A stretch of 64,000 nucleotides of DNA from Planctomycetota bacterium (lineage in GTDB: Bacteria; Planctomycetota; UBA1135; GCA-002686595), in contig JADJQU010000004.1 of NCBI GenBank assembly GCA_016712565.1, positions 186,001 to 250,000 on the forward strand, read 5' to 3'. The position numbers and the translations under genes were made by a program. Under the pieces are notes generated by a model. It worked only from the letters and a program-made list of their open reading frames with translations, was not told the origin of the DNA and searched no databases. Shown here one piece after another: positions 1 to 8,060 of the stretch (within the stretch, counting starts at the first letter, position 1; the number at the start of each line of letters is the position of its first letter).

Positions 1-1673
1 GCCCCGCGCGCCAACGCCACCAGGGAAGTTCCGTCGATGTGCCCCTCTGGATCGGCGCCCGCGGCATCGGCCGGCAATTCCAGCTCCAGAAGCTCGCAAA
101 TGGTGGGCAGCACGTCGATCAACTGCACGCCCGGCGCCACGCGCTTGTCCGCGGGCAAACCCGGAGGCCAGGCCATGATCAAGGGCACCTCCAGGTTGCT
201 CTGGAAGTGCCAATCGTGCTCCCACAGCCCGTGCTCGCCCAGTTCCTCGCCGTGGTCCGCGGTCAGGATCACCAGGGTGTCGTCGAGGGCGCCCTGGGCG
301 CGCAGGGTGTCCAGCAACTCACCGATCATCTCGTCGGCCTCGGCCACGCCCGCGTCGTAGAGGTCGCGGATCTGGCGCTTGTCCGCCTCCGTCGGAACCA
401 CCTTGCCGTCCTCGATCATGATGCGGTGCTCGGCATAGAAGGCCCGCACGGGGCCGGTGTAGGCCGGATCGCAATACTGATCCCGGAAGCGCTGGGGCGG
501 ATCGTAGGGCGTGTGGGTCGAGTACAGGTGCACCATGGCCACGAAGCGGCGGCCGCGGATCGACTCGAACCAGTCGCGGGCCACGCTGACCACGCGGCTG
601 GAGTCGAAGGTCTGGGCCAGCTTGTCGCGCAGGATCGAGAGCACGAGCTGCGAACGGAATTCGCTCCACGGCGACGCGGTGTCCACCAGGTCGTGGCCCA
701 CCAGGGCCTCGTAGTAGACGTCGAAGCCACGCGCGAGGCCCGAACCGTGGGACAGGGTCCCGGTCATGAACGTGGCGCTGGCGAAGTCCTGGTCCTCGAG
801 GGCCCCGCCGCCCCGCAGGTTCGCCGACTTGAGGTGCAGCGGCAGGGTGACGTTCTCGCGGCGCATGCGCACCGTGGGGTCCATCTTCACCAGTCCGTGC
901 CGCCGCGGGTACTTGCCCGTCAGGAGCGAGCCGAAGCTGGCCCAGGTGAAGGGCGCGGTGACCGTGGCCCGCTCGAACAGGACGCCGCGGCGCGCAAGCC
1001 CGTCCATGACCGGCGTCTGGATGCGCGTGTTGCCGTAGGCGCCGAGCTTGTCGGCCCGCAGCGCATCGCAGACGATCAAGAGCACGTTGGGCCGTTCGCG
1101 ATTGCGCGGGTTCAACTCCCCGCGGCCCTCGGTCTCGCCGCGCAGGCTGAAGAGATAGGCCGCTCCGCCGATCCAGCACACGGGCACGACCACCGTGGCC
1201 GCCATGCGCAGCGCCCCCGGCAGGAACCGCGACCCGCGCCGCAACAGGAAGGCCGCGCCGAGGCAGAGCACCAGGAGCAGGCCCGCGAAGGCGAGCCGCC
1301 GGGGATCCAGGGCCGAAAGGCCTGAGAACACGTAGGGCCTCGACCACCAGTAGGACTCGAGGAACAGGCCCAACCCCACGCCCAGGGAGAGCAGGACCCC
1401 GAAGCGGCCGTAGAGCCCCTGGGCCCTCATCCATCGGTGGCCCAGGAGCCCCAGGGGGACGAGCACGCAGATCCACACCACGCCGTAGGACAGCACCGCC
1501 AGGGCCAGACACCCCAGCCAGGCTCCGAGCCCGCCCGGAGCGCTGGACCTTCCGGCGACGATCCCATCCGCCAGCCCGAACAAAAGGCCGTTCATCAACC
1601 CCGCGTTGACCGCCGCCCGCAGCGTCACGGCCAGGCCGGCGGGCTTCGCGGGGGATTGGGGCGGCTGGGTCAC
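1..1673 (-). CDS. Membrane-anchored sulfatase-superfamily hydrolase/transferase (C-terminus cut by window edge)
   Basis: Open to the left edge, about 557 codons visible. The first ~190 residues hold several hydrophobic segments; the alkaline-phosphatase/sulfatase fold starts near residue 195 with PNVLLIVCDALRADKLGAYG, where the Asp is a metal ligand. The nucleophile region reads TAPFTWASFGSLLTGKYP (about residue 237), followed near residue 470 by TADHGEELGEHG, the metal-binding DHG motif. The canonical C/S-x-P-x-R is not kept: Thr stands in the nucleophile position and Arg is missing. That is closer to phosphoglycerol or phosphoethanolamine transferases than to formylglycine sulfatases. The GTG start at 1671-1673 lies 15 bases after the GT2 stop; an ATG at 1593-1595 is an alternative. 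Last visible gene of the polysaccharide operon, so modification of the exported glycan is a reasonable guess. Confidence 0.8.
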   Translation of the reverse strand, partial: MTQPPQSPAKPAGLAVTLRAAVNAGLMNGLLFGLADGIVAGRSSAPGGLGAWLGCLALAVLSYGVVWICVLVPLGLLGHRWMRAQGLYGRFGVLLSLGVGLGLFLESYWWSRPYVFSGLSALDPRRLAFAGLLLVLCLGAAFLLRRGSRFLPGALRMAATVVVPVCWIGGAAYLFSLRGETEGRGELNPRNRERPNVLLIVCDALRADKLGAYGNTRIQTPVMDGLARRGVLFERATVTAPFTWASFGSLLTGKYPRRHGLVKMDPTVRMRRENVTLPLHLKSANLRGGGALEDQDFASATFMTGTLSHGSGLARGFDVYYEALVGHDLVDTASPWSEFRSQLVLSILRDKLAQTFDSSRVVSVARDWFESIRGRRFVAMVHLYSTHTPYDPPQRFRDQYCDPAYTGPVRAFYAEHRIMIEDGKVVPTEADKRQIRDLYDAGVAEADEMIGELLDTLRAQGALDDTLVILTADHGEELGEHGLWEHDWHFQSNLEVPLIMAWPPGLPADKRVAPGVQLIDVLPTICELLELELPADAAGADPEGHIDGTSLVALARG

Positions 1674-1688
1674 GGTGACGACCGAAGT

Positions 1689-2690
1689 CTACCCCCGGCC
1701 CGCGGGCGGACCCAAGCGAGCACTTTCGGACTCGCGGGGCAGGCCCTTGGAGGACAGGAAACGCAGGAAGGCGCGGGTGACGGCCGCGACTCCGGCCTCG
1801 ACGTCGGACTCGGGGCCCCGCGGGTGGTCGCGACCGGAGAGCAGCGGCGCCAACAACCGCCCCAGGACGAAATCCGCCCAGGCCAGGGCCGTGCAGCCCT
1901 TGACCCACGCTCCCGCCGCCGCACCGTGGTGCTTCACGAAGTAGCGCAGGCGATCCAGATGCCAGCGCTCCAGCCGCTCGGGCAGGAGCCGCGTGCTGGC
2001 CCCTCCCACATGCCTCACCCGGGCGTCGCACAGGAAACGGGTCTTCCATCCGGCCTGGGCCAGCCGCCGCGACAGATCCACGTCGTTGAAGTACAGCACC
2101 AGCCGTTCGTCGAGGAGGCCCACCTGCTCCAGGGCCGAACGGCGCAACAGGAGCGCCGTGGCGGGCGGCTGAACCACGTCGGCGTCGTGGGCGTGGTCGA
2201 AGTCGCGGGCGAAGTAGCGGCGCAGCTCGCGGCTGTCCGGAGCCCAGCGCTCCAGGGGCGTGCCGAACCACAGGGCCGTCGAGAGCCTCGGGAAGTTCAT
2301 GCAGGCCCGCTGGGTCTCCCCCTGTTCGTCCACCAGTCGCGGCGCGGCGGCGCCGTAGCTGGGGTTGGCCTTGAGGAACGCAAGCAGCGCGAGCGGCGCG
2401 TCCCCCAGGATCTCGGCGTCGCTGCCCAAGAGCAGGACGAACTCCGCCGAGCTGCTCCGCAGTCCCTGGTTCACGGCCGCCGCGAAGCCGCGGTTGTGGT
2501 CATTGGCGATCAGCCGCGCCCCGGGAAAGCGCCGGGCCACCGCTTCGGCGGAGCCGTCCCGCGAGCCGTTGTCCACGACCACGACCTCGGGGGCCGGAAA
2601 GTCCCCGGCCAGCGAAGCCAGGCAGCGCTCCAAGAGGTCGCGCGTGTTCCAGGAGACGACGACCACGGCCCATTCGGCCCCGTGCTTCAC
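1689..2690 (-). CDS. Glycosyltransferase family 2
   Basis: 333 aa. N-terminal GT-A fold: AVVVVSWNTRDLLERCL, then VVVVDNGSRDGS for nucleotide-sugar binding, then LLLGSDAEIL as the DxD-like metal site. The middle part (LLDERLVLYFNDVDLSRRL, about residues 200-220) is typical of rhamnosyl-type GT2 enzymes that add sugars to lipopolysaccharide or exopolysaccharide. The GTG start at 2688-2690 overlaps the stop of the upstream GT4 as GTGA, so translation is probably coupled. The C-terminal ~90 residues are less conserved. Donor and acceptor sugars cannot be read from sequence. Confidence 0.88.
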   Translation of the reverse strand: MKHGAEWAVVVVSWNTRDLLERCLASLAGDFPAPEVVVVDNGSRDGSAEAVARRFPGARLIANDHNRGFAAAVNQGLRSSSAEFVLLLGSDAEILGDAPLALLAFLKANPSYGAAAPRLVDEQGETQRACMNFPRLSTALWFGTPLERWAPDSRELRRYFARDFDHAHDADVVQPPATALLLRRSALEQVGLLDERLVLYFNDVDLSRRLAQAGWKTRFLCDARVRHVGGASTRLLPERLERWHLDRLRYFVKHHGAAAGAWVKGCTALAWADFVLGRLLAPLLSGRDHPRGPESDVEAGVAAVTRAFLRFLSSKGLPRESESARLGPPAGRG

Positions 2691-3751
2691 CTCCCGGCTC
2701 CCATGTGGCTCACGAGCCGCTGGATCAGGGCACCGAGCTCGTGGTCCCGGGCCACGATCTCCCGCAGCGCGAGACCGAGCTCGAAGCGCCGCTCCTGCGC
2801 CTGATCCAACAGCCGCCCGAGTTGCGTCGCCAGACCGTCCGCGTCTCCGGGGGCAAAACACAGCGCGCGCCCGGCCTCGCCCAGGGAGGCCACGACGCGC
2901 GGGAAGGCATCGTTGCAGGAGACCACCGGCCGCGCAGAGGCCATGGCCTCCAGGATCACCTTGTCGACGCTGCCGGTGGAACTGGCGTTGACGCACACGC
3001 TGGCGCGCCGGTAGTGCTCGGGGATGCGCAAGTAGGAAACTCCCGGGTGCAGCAGCACGCGCTGGGCGAGGCCACCCTGGGCGATGCGCTCGCGCACCCG
3101 CGCCTCGTAGGCGGCGTCGCCGCTGGCGAGGCCCGCGCCGACGATGTCCAGGGCCACGTCGCGGCCCTGGGCGATCAGCTTTCCGACGGCCTCGATCACG
3201 GTCAGCGGATCTTTGGCGGCGGACAGGCGGCCCACGCTCAAGAGACGCGGCGTCCCCAGCGGCCGCACGCCGCGCGAATCGAAGTGCTCCAGGTCGATGC
3301 CGTGGCCGGTGACCAGCTTCTTGGGCGTCGAAAGGCGCAGGGACTCCTCGCTGGCCGTGAAGATGCGATCCACGACGCGCTCGGCCCGCAGCAGCCGGCC
3401 GTCCACGGCCCCGTGGGTGTACCACAGGAACAGCGGCGCCCCGGCCCGCCGCGCGGGGCTCGCCGCGAACAGGGCGTAACGGGGAATCATGTGGGCCAGC
3501 ACCGTGTCGAAGCCCTCCTTCCCCAGGGCCTTGCGCAGGTAGGAACGGTAGCGCAGGGCCCGCATCACGATCCCCTTGCGGCCCACCACGCGCACATCGA
3601 CGTTGGGCGGGAGCCCCTGCAGGTCCCCCGCCGAAAGCGCGACCACGCGCACGGCCTCGACGCGCGAAGCGAACTCCTCCACCCAGCGCGGAACAAAGCC
3701 CAGCACGGCGTCCTGGCGGTCCAGGGTCTGGGTCAGGAACAGGAGTCGCAT
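2687..3751 (-). CDS. Glycosyltransferase family 4
   Basis: 354 aa, GT-B fold. It starts MRLLFLTQTLD and has the C-terminal nucleotide-binding part LLSVGRLSAAKDPLTVIEAV (about residue 195) and the region SSTGSVDKVILEAMASARPVV (about residue 275). The usual EX7E pair is incomplete: the second Glu is present, while Thr/Gly occupy the place of the first. This marks a divergent subgroup. Start ATG at 3749-3751 is 2 bases from the upstream GT4 stop, and the stop overlaps the GT2 start. Predicted cytoplasmic enzyme in assembly of a lipid-linked glycan. Confidence 0.85.
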   Translation of the reverse strand: MRLLFLTQTLDRQDAVLGFVPRWVEEFASRVEAVRVVALSAGDLQGLPPNVDVRVVGRKGIVMRALRYRSYLRKALGKEGFDTVLAHMIPRYALFAASPARRAGAPLFLWYTHGAVDGRLLRAERVVDRIFTASEESLRLSTPKKLVTGHGIDLEHFDSRGVRPLGTPRLLSVGRLSAAKDPLTVIEAVGKLIAQGRDVALDIVGAGLASGDAAYEARVRERIAQGGLAQRVLLHPGVSYLRIPEHYRRASVCVNASSTGSVDKVILEAMASARPVVSCNDAFPRVVASLGEAGRALCFAPGDADGLATQLGRLLDQAQERRFELGLALREIVARDHELGALIQRLVSHMGAGR

Positions 3752-3753
3752 GC

Positions 3754-4944
3754 TCAGGGCGCCGCCCGGCGTTCCTGGACCACGGCCTGGTAGAGCCGTT
3801 CGAGCTGGGTGCCGAGGGCCGGAGCGGAATGGCGCTTCTCGACGCGCAGGCGCGCCCGCTGGCCGAACTGGCTGCCCAGGGCGGGATCCGCGAGCAGCTT
3901 GGAGAGACCGTAGGCCAGTTCGTCCACGCTCGTGCCGAGGAACCCCGTGCGTTCCTCCGCCACCAGCTCCTCGACTCCCCCGACGCGCGTGGCCACCACC
4001 GGCAGGCCTGCCGCGCCGGCCTCCACCAGTGCAACGGGCAGGCCCTCGCTGCGGGATGTGGCGAGAACCGCATCGAGATCCGCCAGCACCGCCGGCATGT
4101 CCGTTCGGGCACCCAGAAGGTGCACGCGTCGTGCCAGGGAGGGCTCGAGCGCCTGGATGCGCCGCTCCATGAGGCCGCGCAGATCCCCGTCCCCGATGAA
4201 CGCGAGCATCAGGCGCGGGTGGCGCGCGGCCAGCAACTGGAACACGTCCAGGGCCCATTCGGGTCGCTTGACCTCCGCCAGCCGTCCCACGACGCCCACC
4301 AGGAAGTCCCCGGGGTCGGCGCCCACCAGGGAGCGCAGCGCGTGGCTGCGCCGCGCGGGAGCCGCCAGGGGAATTTCGAGCAGAGGTTCGAGGTCCAGCC
4401 CCGGCGGCACCACCACCAGTTGGCCGGGCCGGGCCACGCCCAAGCGCAGGAGGTCGTCCGCCGTGGCATGGGACACGGCGATCAGCCGATCGGTCCGGGT
4501 CGCGAGCCGACGCTCGAGCGCCGCGAGCCCCTTGGAAATCGTCGCGCCGAAGTAGCCCTCCAGCACATGCCCGTGGAACGTGTGCACGAGCGCCGCCTGG
4601 GGCACCACGGCGGCGGCGCGCCGACCCAGGGCTCCGGCCTTGGAAGCGTGGGTGTGGACCACGTCCGGAGCAAACTCACGCAGGGCCCGGCGCAGGAACG
4701 ACCGCGCGCGCAGGTCCATGGGAAGCGAAACGCCGCGGGACAGGCCCGGCACGCGCACCACGTCGATGCCGCGCTCCCGCGCCGTCTCGAACAGGTCCCC
4801 TTCCCCCGGCTCGGAGCTCCCGGCGAAGACGCGCACCACGTGACCGCGCGCCGTGAGCCAGGGATCGCTGGCCAGGATCTGGCGCGCGGGCCCGCCCAGG
4901 TTCAGGCGCGCGATGATGCGCGCGATGCGCAGGCCGGAGGACAT
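3754..4944 (-). CDS. Glycosyltransferase family 4
   Basis: 396 aa. N-terminal acceptor domain begins MSSGLRIARIIARLNLGGPA, the glycine-rich loop common to GT4 enzymes, and continues through VVHTHASKAGALGR. The donor-binding domain has GVVGRLAEVKRPEWALDVF and the full EX7E motif in TSRSEGLPVALVEAGAAGLP. ATG at 4942-4944 was chosen because the domain starts right there and the upstream frame is low complexity. About 100 bases separate it from the DUF5658-like gene upstream. Sugar specificity unknown. Confidence 0.87.
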   Translation of the reverse strand: MSSGLRIARIIARLNLGGPARQILASDPWLTARGHVVRVFAGSSEPGEGDLFETARERGIDVVRVPGLSRGVSLPMDLRARSFLRRALREFAPDVVHTHASKAGALGRRAAAVVPQAALVHTFHGHVLEGYFGATISKGLAALERRLATRTDRLIAVSHATADDLLRLGVARPGQLVVVPPGLDLEPLLEIPLAAPARRSHALRSLVGADPGDFLVGVVGRLAEVKRPEWALDVFQLLAARHPRLMLAFIGDGDLRGLMERRIQALEPSLARRVHLLGARTDMPAVLADLDAVLATSRSEGLPVALVEAGAAGLPVVATRVGGVEELVAEERTGFLGTSVDELAYGLSKLLADPALGSQFGQRARLRVEKRHSAPALGTQLERLYQAVVQERRAAP

Positions 4945-5048
4945 GGGGCGACAGTCTGCGGCCTGGCCCCGCCCCCTGTCGACCCCGGTGCGCAGGCCCG
5001 GCAGCCCCGCGGGAGCACGGGGCAGGCCCCTCTGGGTGCTTGGGCGGG

Positions 5049-5635
5049 CTAGAGCAGGTAGATGTGATAGAGGAACAGGACGCTGTAGCAACCCGCGGCG
5101 ACCCACAGGCCCACGCGAGCCAGGTGGAAGTTCTTGTGCAGGCACAGCACCAGGAGCGGAATGCTGATCAAGAGCGACTTCGCCACCACGAAGCCCGTGC
5201 GCCCCGTGCCGAGCAGCATGGCCGCGAACGGATTGAGCTCGATCCCGCCGGCCTGCAGGTGCAACAGCGTGAAGAAGCTGTCCCCGATGTTCATCAGCCC
5301 GATCCAGACCATCAGCAGGAACAGTCGGCCGGAATACTGGTCCACGAACGTGCCCTCGCGCTCCTCGTCGCGCCGCACGTCCCGACGCCAGCCGCCCCAC
5401 AGGAGTAGCGCGAAAAGCGCGGTGTCGGCCGCTTGCGCCGATCGGGGCCGCGCCGCAGGGCCCCGTCGAACCCGCCCTCGGGGGCCGGGCCGGCGATCCC
5501 GGGGGCGGACCCGGCGTTCAGGCGCGCCGCGGCCTCCCCGCGGAATCCATGGACCGCGGGGGCCCCCTGTTCCGCGGGTACTGGCTGCTGCGCCGCGCGC
5601 GGGGCAGGGTGTTCTCTGGACTCCGCTCGTTCCAC
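5049..5635 (-). CDS. DUF5658-like membrane protein, split by a one-base frameshift
   Basis: The downstream part (5049-5378 onward) encodes a small protein with about three membrane segments and the family-like core MNIGDSFFTLLHLQAGGIELNPF. An overlapping upstream frame from GTG 5635 gives a leader ending in GPDRRKRPTPRFSRYS, the polar Arg/Pro lead-in I expect before such a domain. Joining the two near 5402-5404 needs one extra base (TCCTGTGG becoming TCCCTGTGG) and yields SRYSLWGGWRRDVRRDEE, about 195 aa. If the join is wrong, the domain alone starts at GTG 5378. Function unknown; it sits inside the glycosyltransferase operon. Confidence 0.6.
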
Positions 5636-5773
5636 GATGAGGGGGCGCCCCAGCCTATCGGTTCACCGCGGGCGCGCCCTTGATCCTATCCCCCAGGGTC
5701 GGGCGGGGCTGCCCGGGCCCCTCCAGGCCCCCGAGCGCACGGCGCGGCCGCTCCGGGAGCCGGAGCGCGACGC

Positions 5774-6919
5774 TCAGCCGGGACGGCCTCGGCCCAGGCC
5801 GTACTCGCGGTAGACGGCCAGGGTCTCCTCGATCATGCGCGCCAGGGCGAAACGCTCGATCACCCGCTGGTGGCCTGTCCGACCGAGGCGCTCCCGGAGG
5901 CCGGGGTCCCGCGCCAGCCGCAGCATGGCCTCGGCCAGCGGTTCGGTCTCCCTGGGCGGCACGAGGAGGCCCGACTCGCCGTCCTGCACGACCTCCGGCA
6001 CCGCCGACACCGCGGTGGCGAGAATCGGCCGCGAGGCGGCCATGGATTCGAGGAACACAAGCCCCAGTCCCTCCCACAGCGAGGTCATCACGAAAACGTC
6101 CGCGGCCCCCACGAGTCGCGGCACGTCCCGGCGCACTCCGGCAAAGTGCACGTCGCCTCCCAGGGAGAGTTTTGCGGCCAGCGCTTCCGCCCGCGCGCGA
6201 CCGTCGCCGAAAGGGTCGTCGCCCACGAGCAAGAGCCTGAGCGTGGGATCCTGCGGCAGGCGGCGCGCGCGCGCCCGTTCGAAGCCGGCGAGCAGCACGT
6301 CGTGGGCCTTCTGGGCCGCGAACCGCGCCACGCAGAGGAAGACCACATCCCGGTCCCCGAAGCCGAATTCGGCGCGCGCGGCGCTGCGCTCGGAGGGGGA
6401 CATGCGCGAGGCGGACTCGAAGGGCGCGGGATCCAGTCCGTAGTAGATGCGCGTCTGGCGCGCGAGGGGCACCCTGCCGTGCTCGGCGATGAAGCGGCCC
6501 ACGTGATCGGAGAGCACGATCGTGCGCCGCGGCAGGGCCCCGAGCCATCCGTGGATGCGCCCGAACCACGGCCGCCGCAGGGCCGCCTCGTCGTTGTGCT
6601 TGCTGGCGATCAGGCCGCCGCGGCGGCCGGCCACGAGCGCACCCAGGGCGCCGAGCATGTCGGCCTTGAGCAGGTGAGTGTGCACGATCTCGGCCCAGCG
6701 CAGGTGAGGGAAGAGTCGTGCCGGCGCCAGCGGCCCGGAGCCCACGGGCACCACCGATTCGGCCCCGGCCTCCAGGAAATCCGGGGCCAGGGTGCCGGCT
6801 CCCTTGAGGTAGGCGATGCGCACCTGGTGTCCCCGGGCCGCCTGACCGCGGGTCTGGGCCAGCACGTGCATTTCCGCGCCCCCCACGTCCAGGGTCGTGA
6901 TCACGTGCAGGATCCTCAC
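5774..6919 (-). CDS. Glycosyltransferase family 4
   Basis: 381 aa. Starts VRILHVITTLDVGGAEMHVL, a clear GT4 N-terminal glycine loop, and IVHTHLLKADMLG follows near residue 85. The C-terminal domain has FLCVARFAAQKAHDVLLAGFE and the complete EX7E motif in SLWEGLGLVFLESMAASRPI. The GTG start overlaps the stop of the preceding GT4 by 4 bases (GTGA). It shares its domain plan with the next gene, so the two may be ancient paralogues. Predicted to add one sugar to the growing lipid-linked repeat unit. Confidence 0.88.
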   Translation of the reverse strand: MRILHVITTLDVGGAEMHVLAQTRGQAARGHQVRIAYLKGAGTLAPDFLEAGAESVVPVGSGPLAPARLFPHLRWAEIVHTHLLKADMLGALGALVAGRRGGLIASKHNDEAALRRPWFGRIHGWLGALPRRTIVLSDHVGRFIAEHGRVPLARQTRIYYGLDPAPFESASRMSPSERSAARAEFGFGDRDVVFLCVARFAAQKAHDVLLAGFERARARRLPQDPTLRLLLVGDDPFGDGRARAEALAAKLSLGGDVHFAGVRRDVPRLVGAADVFVMTSLWEGLGLVFLESMAASRPILATAVSAVPEVVQDGESGLLVPPRETEPLAEAMLRLARDPGLRERLGRTGHQRVIERFALARMIEETLAVYREYGLGRGRPG

Positions 6920-8049
6920 AGGACCTCCCCGTAGACGGCCAGGAGTTCGTCCACCATGCGCTCAGCGCTGCCGAGGCCCAGGGCCCGCTCGCGGCCGGCC
7001 TGGCCCAGTCGCGCGCGAGCGTCCTGGGGAAGGGCGAGCACGCGCGCCACGGCTGCGGCCAGGCTCGCCGGATCGCCGATCTCGCACAGCACACCCTGCC
7101 GGCCGTCCTGCACCAGCTCGCGGGCGCCGTCGACCCGGGTGACCACCACGGGCCTGGCGCTGGCCATGGCCTCCAGCACCACGTACGGCATGGCCTCCCA
7201 GCGCGAGGGCACGAGCACCAGGTCGGCCGCGGCCATCCAGCCCGGCACGTCGTCGCTCCAGCCAAGGAAGCGCGCGCGCTCCGTGAGGCCCAGTTCCGCC
7301 GCTCGCCCTCGCAGGGACTCCCCCATGGGCCCCTCGCCCAGGATCGCCAGCTGCACGTCGGAGAGTTCCGGCCGCGCCAGGGCTTCCAGGGCCAGATCCT
7401 GCCCCTTGGCCACGTGCAGGAGTCCCGCCACGACCACCAGGGGCCGATCCCTGTCGAAGCCGTGGCGGGCGCGATCCACGGGCCTCGCGTCGAGCCAGGG
7501 GCCCGCTTCGATCCCGTTGCGCACCACGCGCACGCGCCCCGCGGGCACGACCCCCGACGAGCGGAAGGTCTCGGCCTCCCCTTCGCTGACCGCCACGATG
7601 CGCGCCGTGGATCCCGCGAGGAAGCTCTCGACGCCGCGGAACAGGGCGCGCTTCCGGGCCGAAAACTCCGCCGCGAACAGGAAGGCGAAGGCATGGGGCG
7701 TGTGCACGCGCGTGCCGATGTCCTCCAGGAGCGAGGCGCAGCGGCCCAGGGCGCCCGCCTTGCTGGCATGGGTGTGCACGATCTGCGGCCGCCAGGCGCG
7801 CAGGATGCGCCCCAGGGTGCGCTGGTGGGCCAGGTCCGCGAAGGGCGCGATGGCCCGCACCATGGGGACCTCGAAGACCTGGGCGCCCGCGGCCGCCAGG
7901 CCCTGCAGGTCGGCACGGAAGCGCGGCTCGCGCTCGCAGGACACCGCCAGCCCGACCTCGTGGCCCCGCGCCAACTGACCGCGCGCCACGTCGACGAGGT
8001 GTCGGCGCGTGCCGCCGATCGTGCACTCCATCGCGTGCAGGATACGCAC
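6916..8049 (-). CDS. Glycosyltransferase family 4
   Basis: 377 aa. Starts VRILHAMECTIGGTRRHLVDV, with IVHTHASKAGALGRCA near residue 95, a phrase almost identical to that in the GT4 at 3754-4944. The donor domain shows VVVAGLLHVAKGQDLALEAL and EX7E in SRWEAMPYVVLEAMASARPVV. GTG start at 8047-8049, 11 bases after the stop of the sugar-phosphate transferase, so it is probably the second gene of the operon and a candidate for the second sugar added. Confidence 0.88.
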   Translation of the reverse strand: MRILHAMECTIGGTRRHLVDVARGQLARGHEVGLAVSCEREPRFRADLQGLAAAGAQVFEVPMVRAIAPFADLAHQRTLGRILRAWRPQIVHTHASKAGALGRCASLLEDIGTRVHTPHAFAFLFAAEFSARKRALFRGVESFLAGSTARIVAVSEGEAETFRSSGVVPAGRVRVVRNGIEAGPWLDARPVDRARHGFDRDRPLVVVAGLLHVAKGQDLALEALARPELSDVQLAILGEGPMGESLRGRAAELGLTERARFLGWSDDVPGWMAAADLVLVPSRWEAMPYVVLEAMASARPVVVTRVDGARELVQDGRQGVLCEIGDPASLAAAVARVLALPQDARARLGQAGRERALGLGSAERMVDELLAVYGEVL

Positions 8050-8060
8050 GTGCGGGGCGC

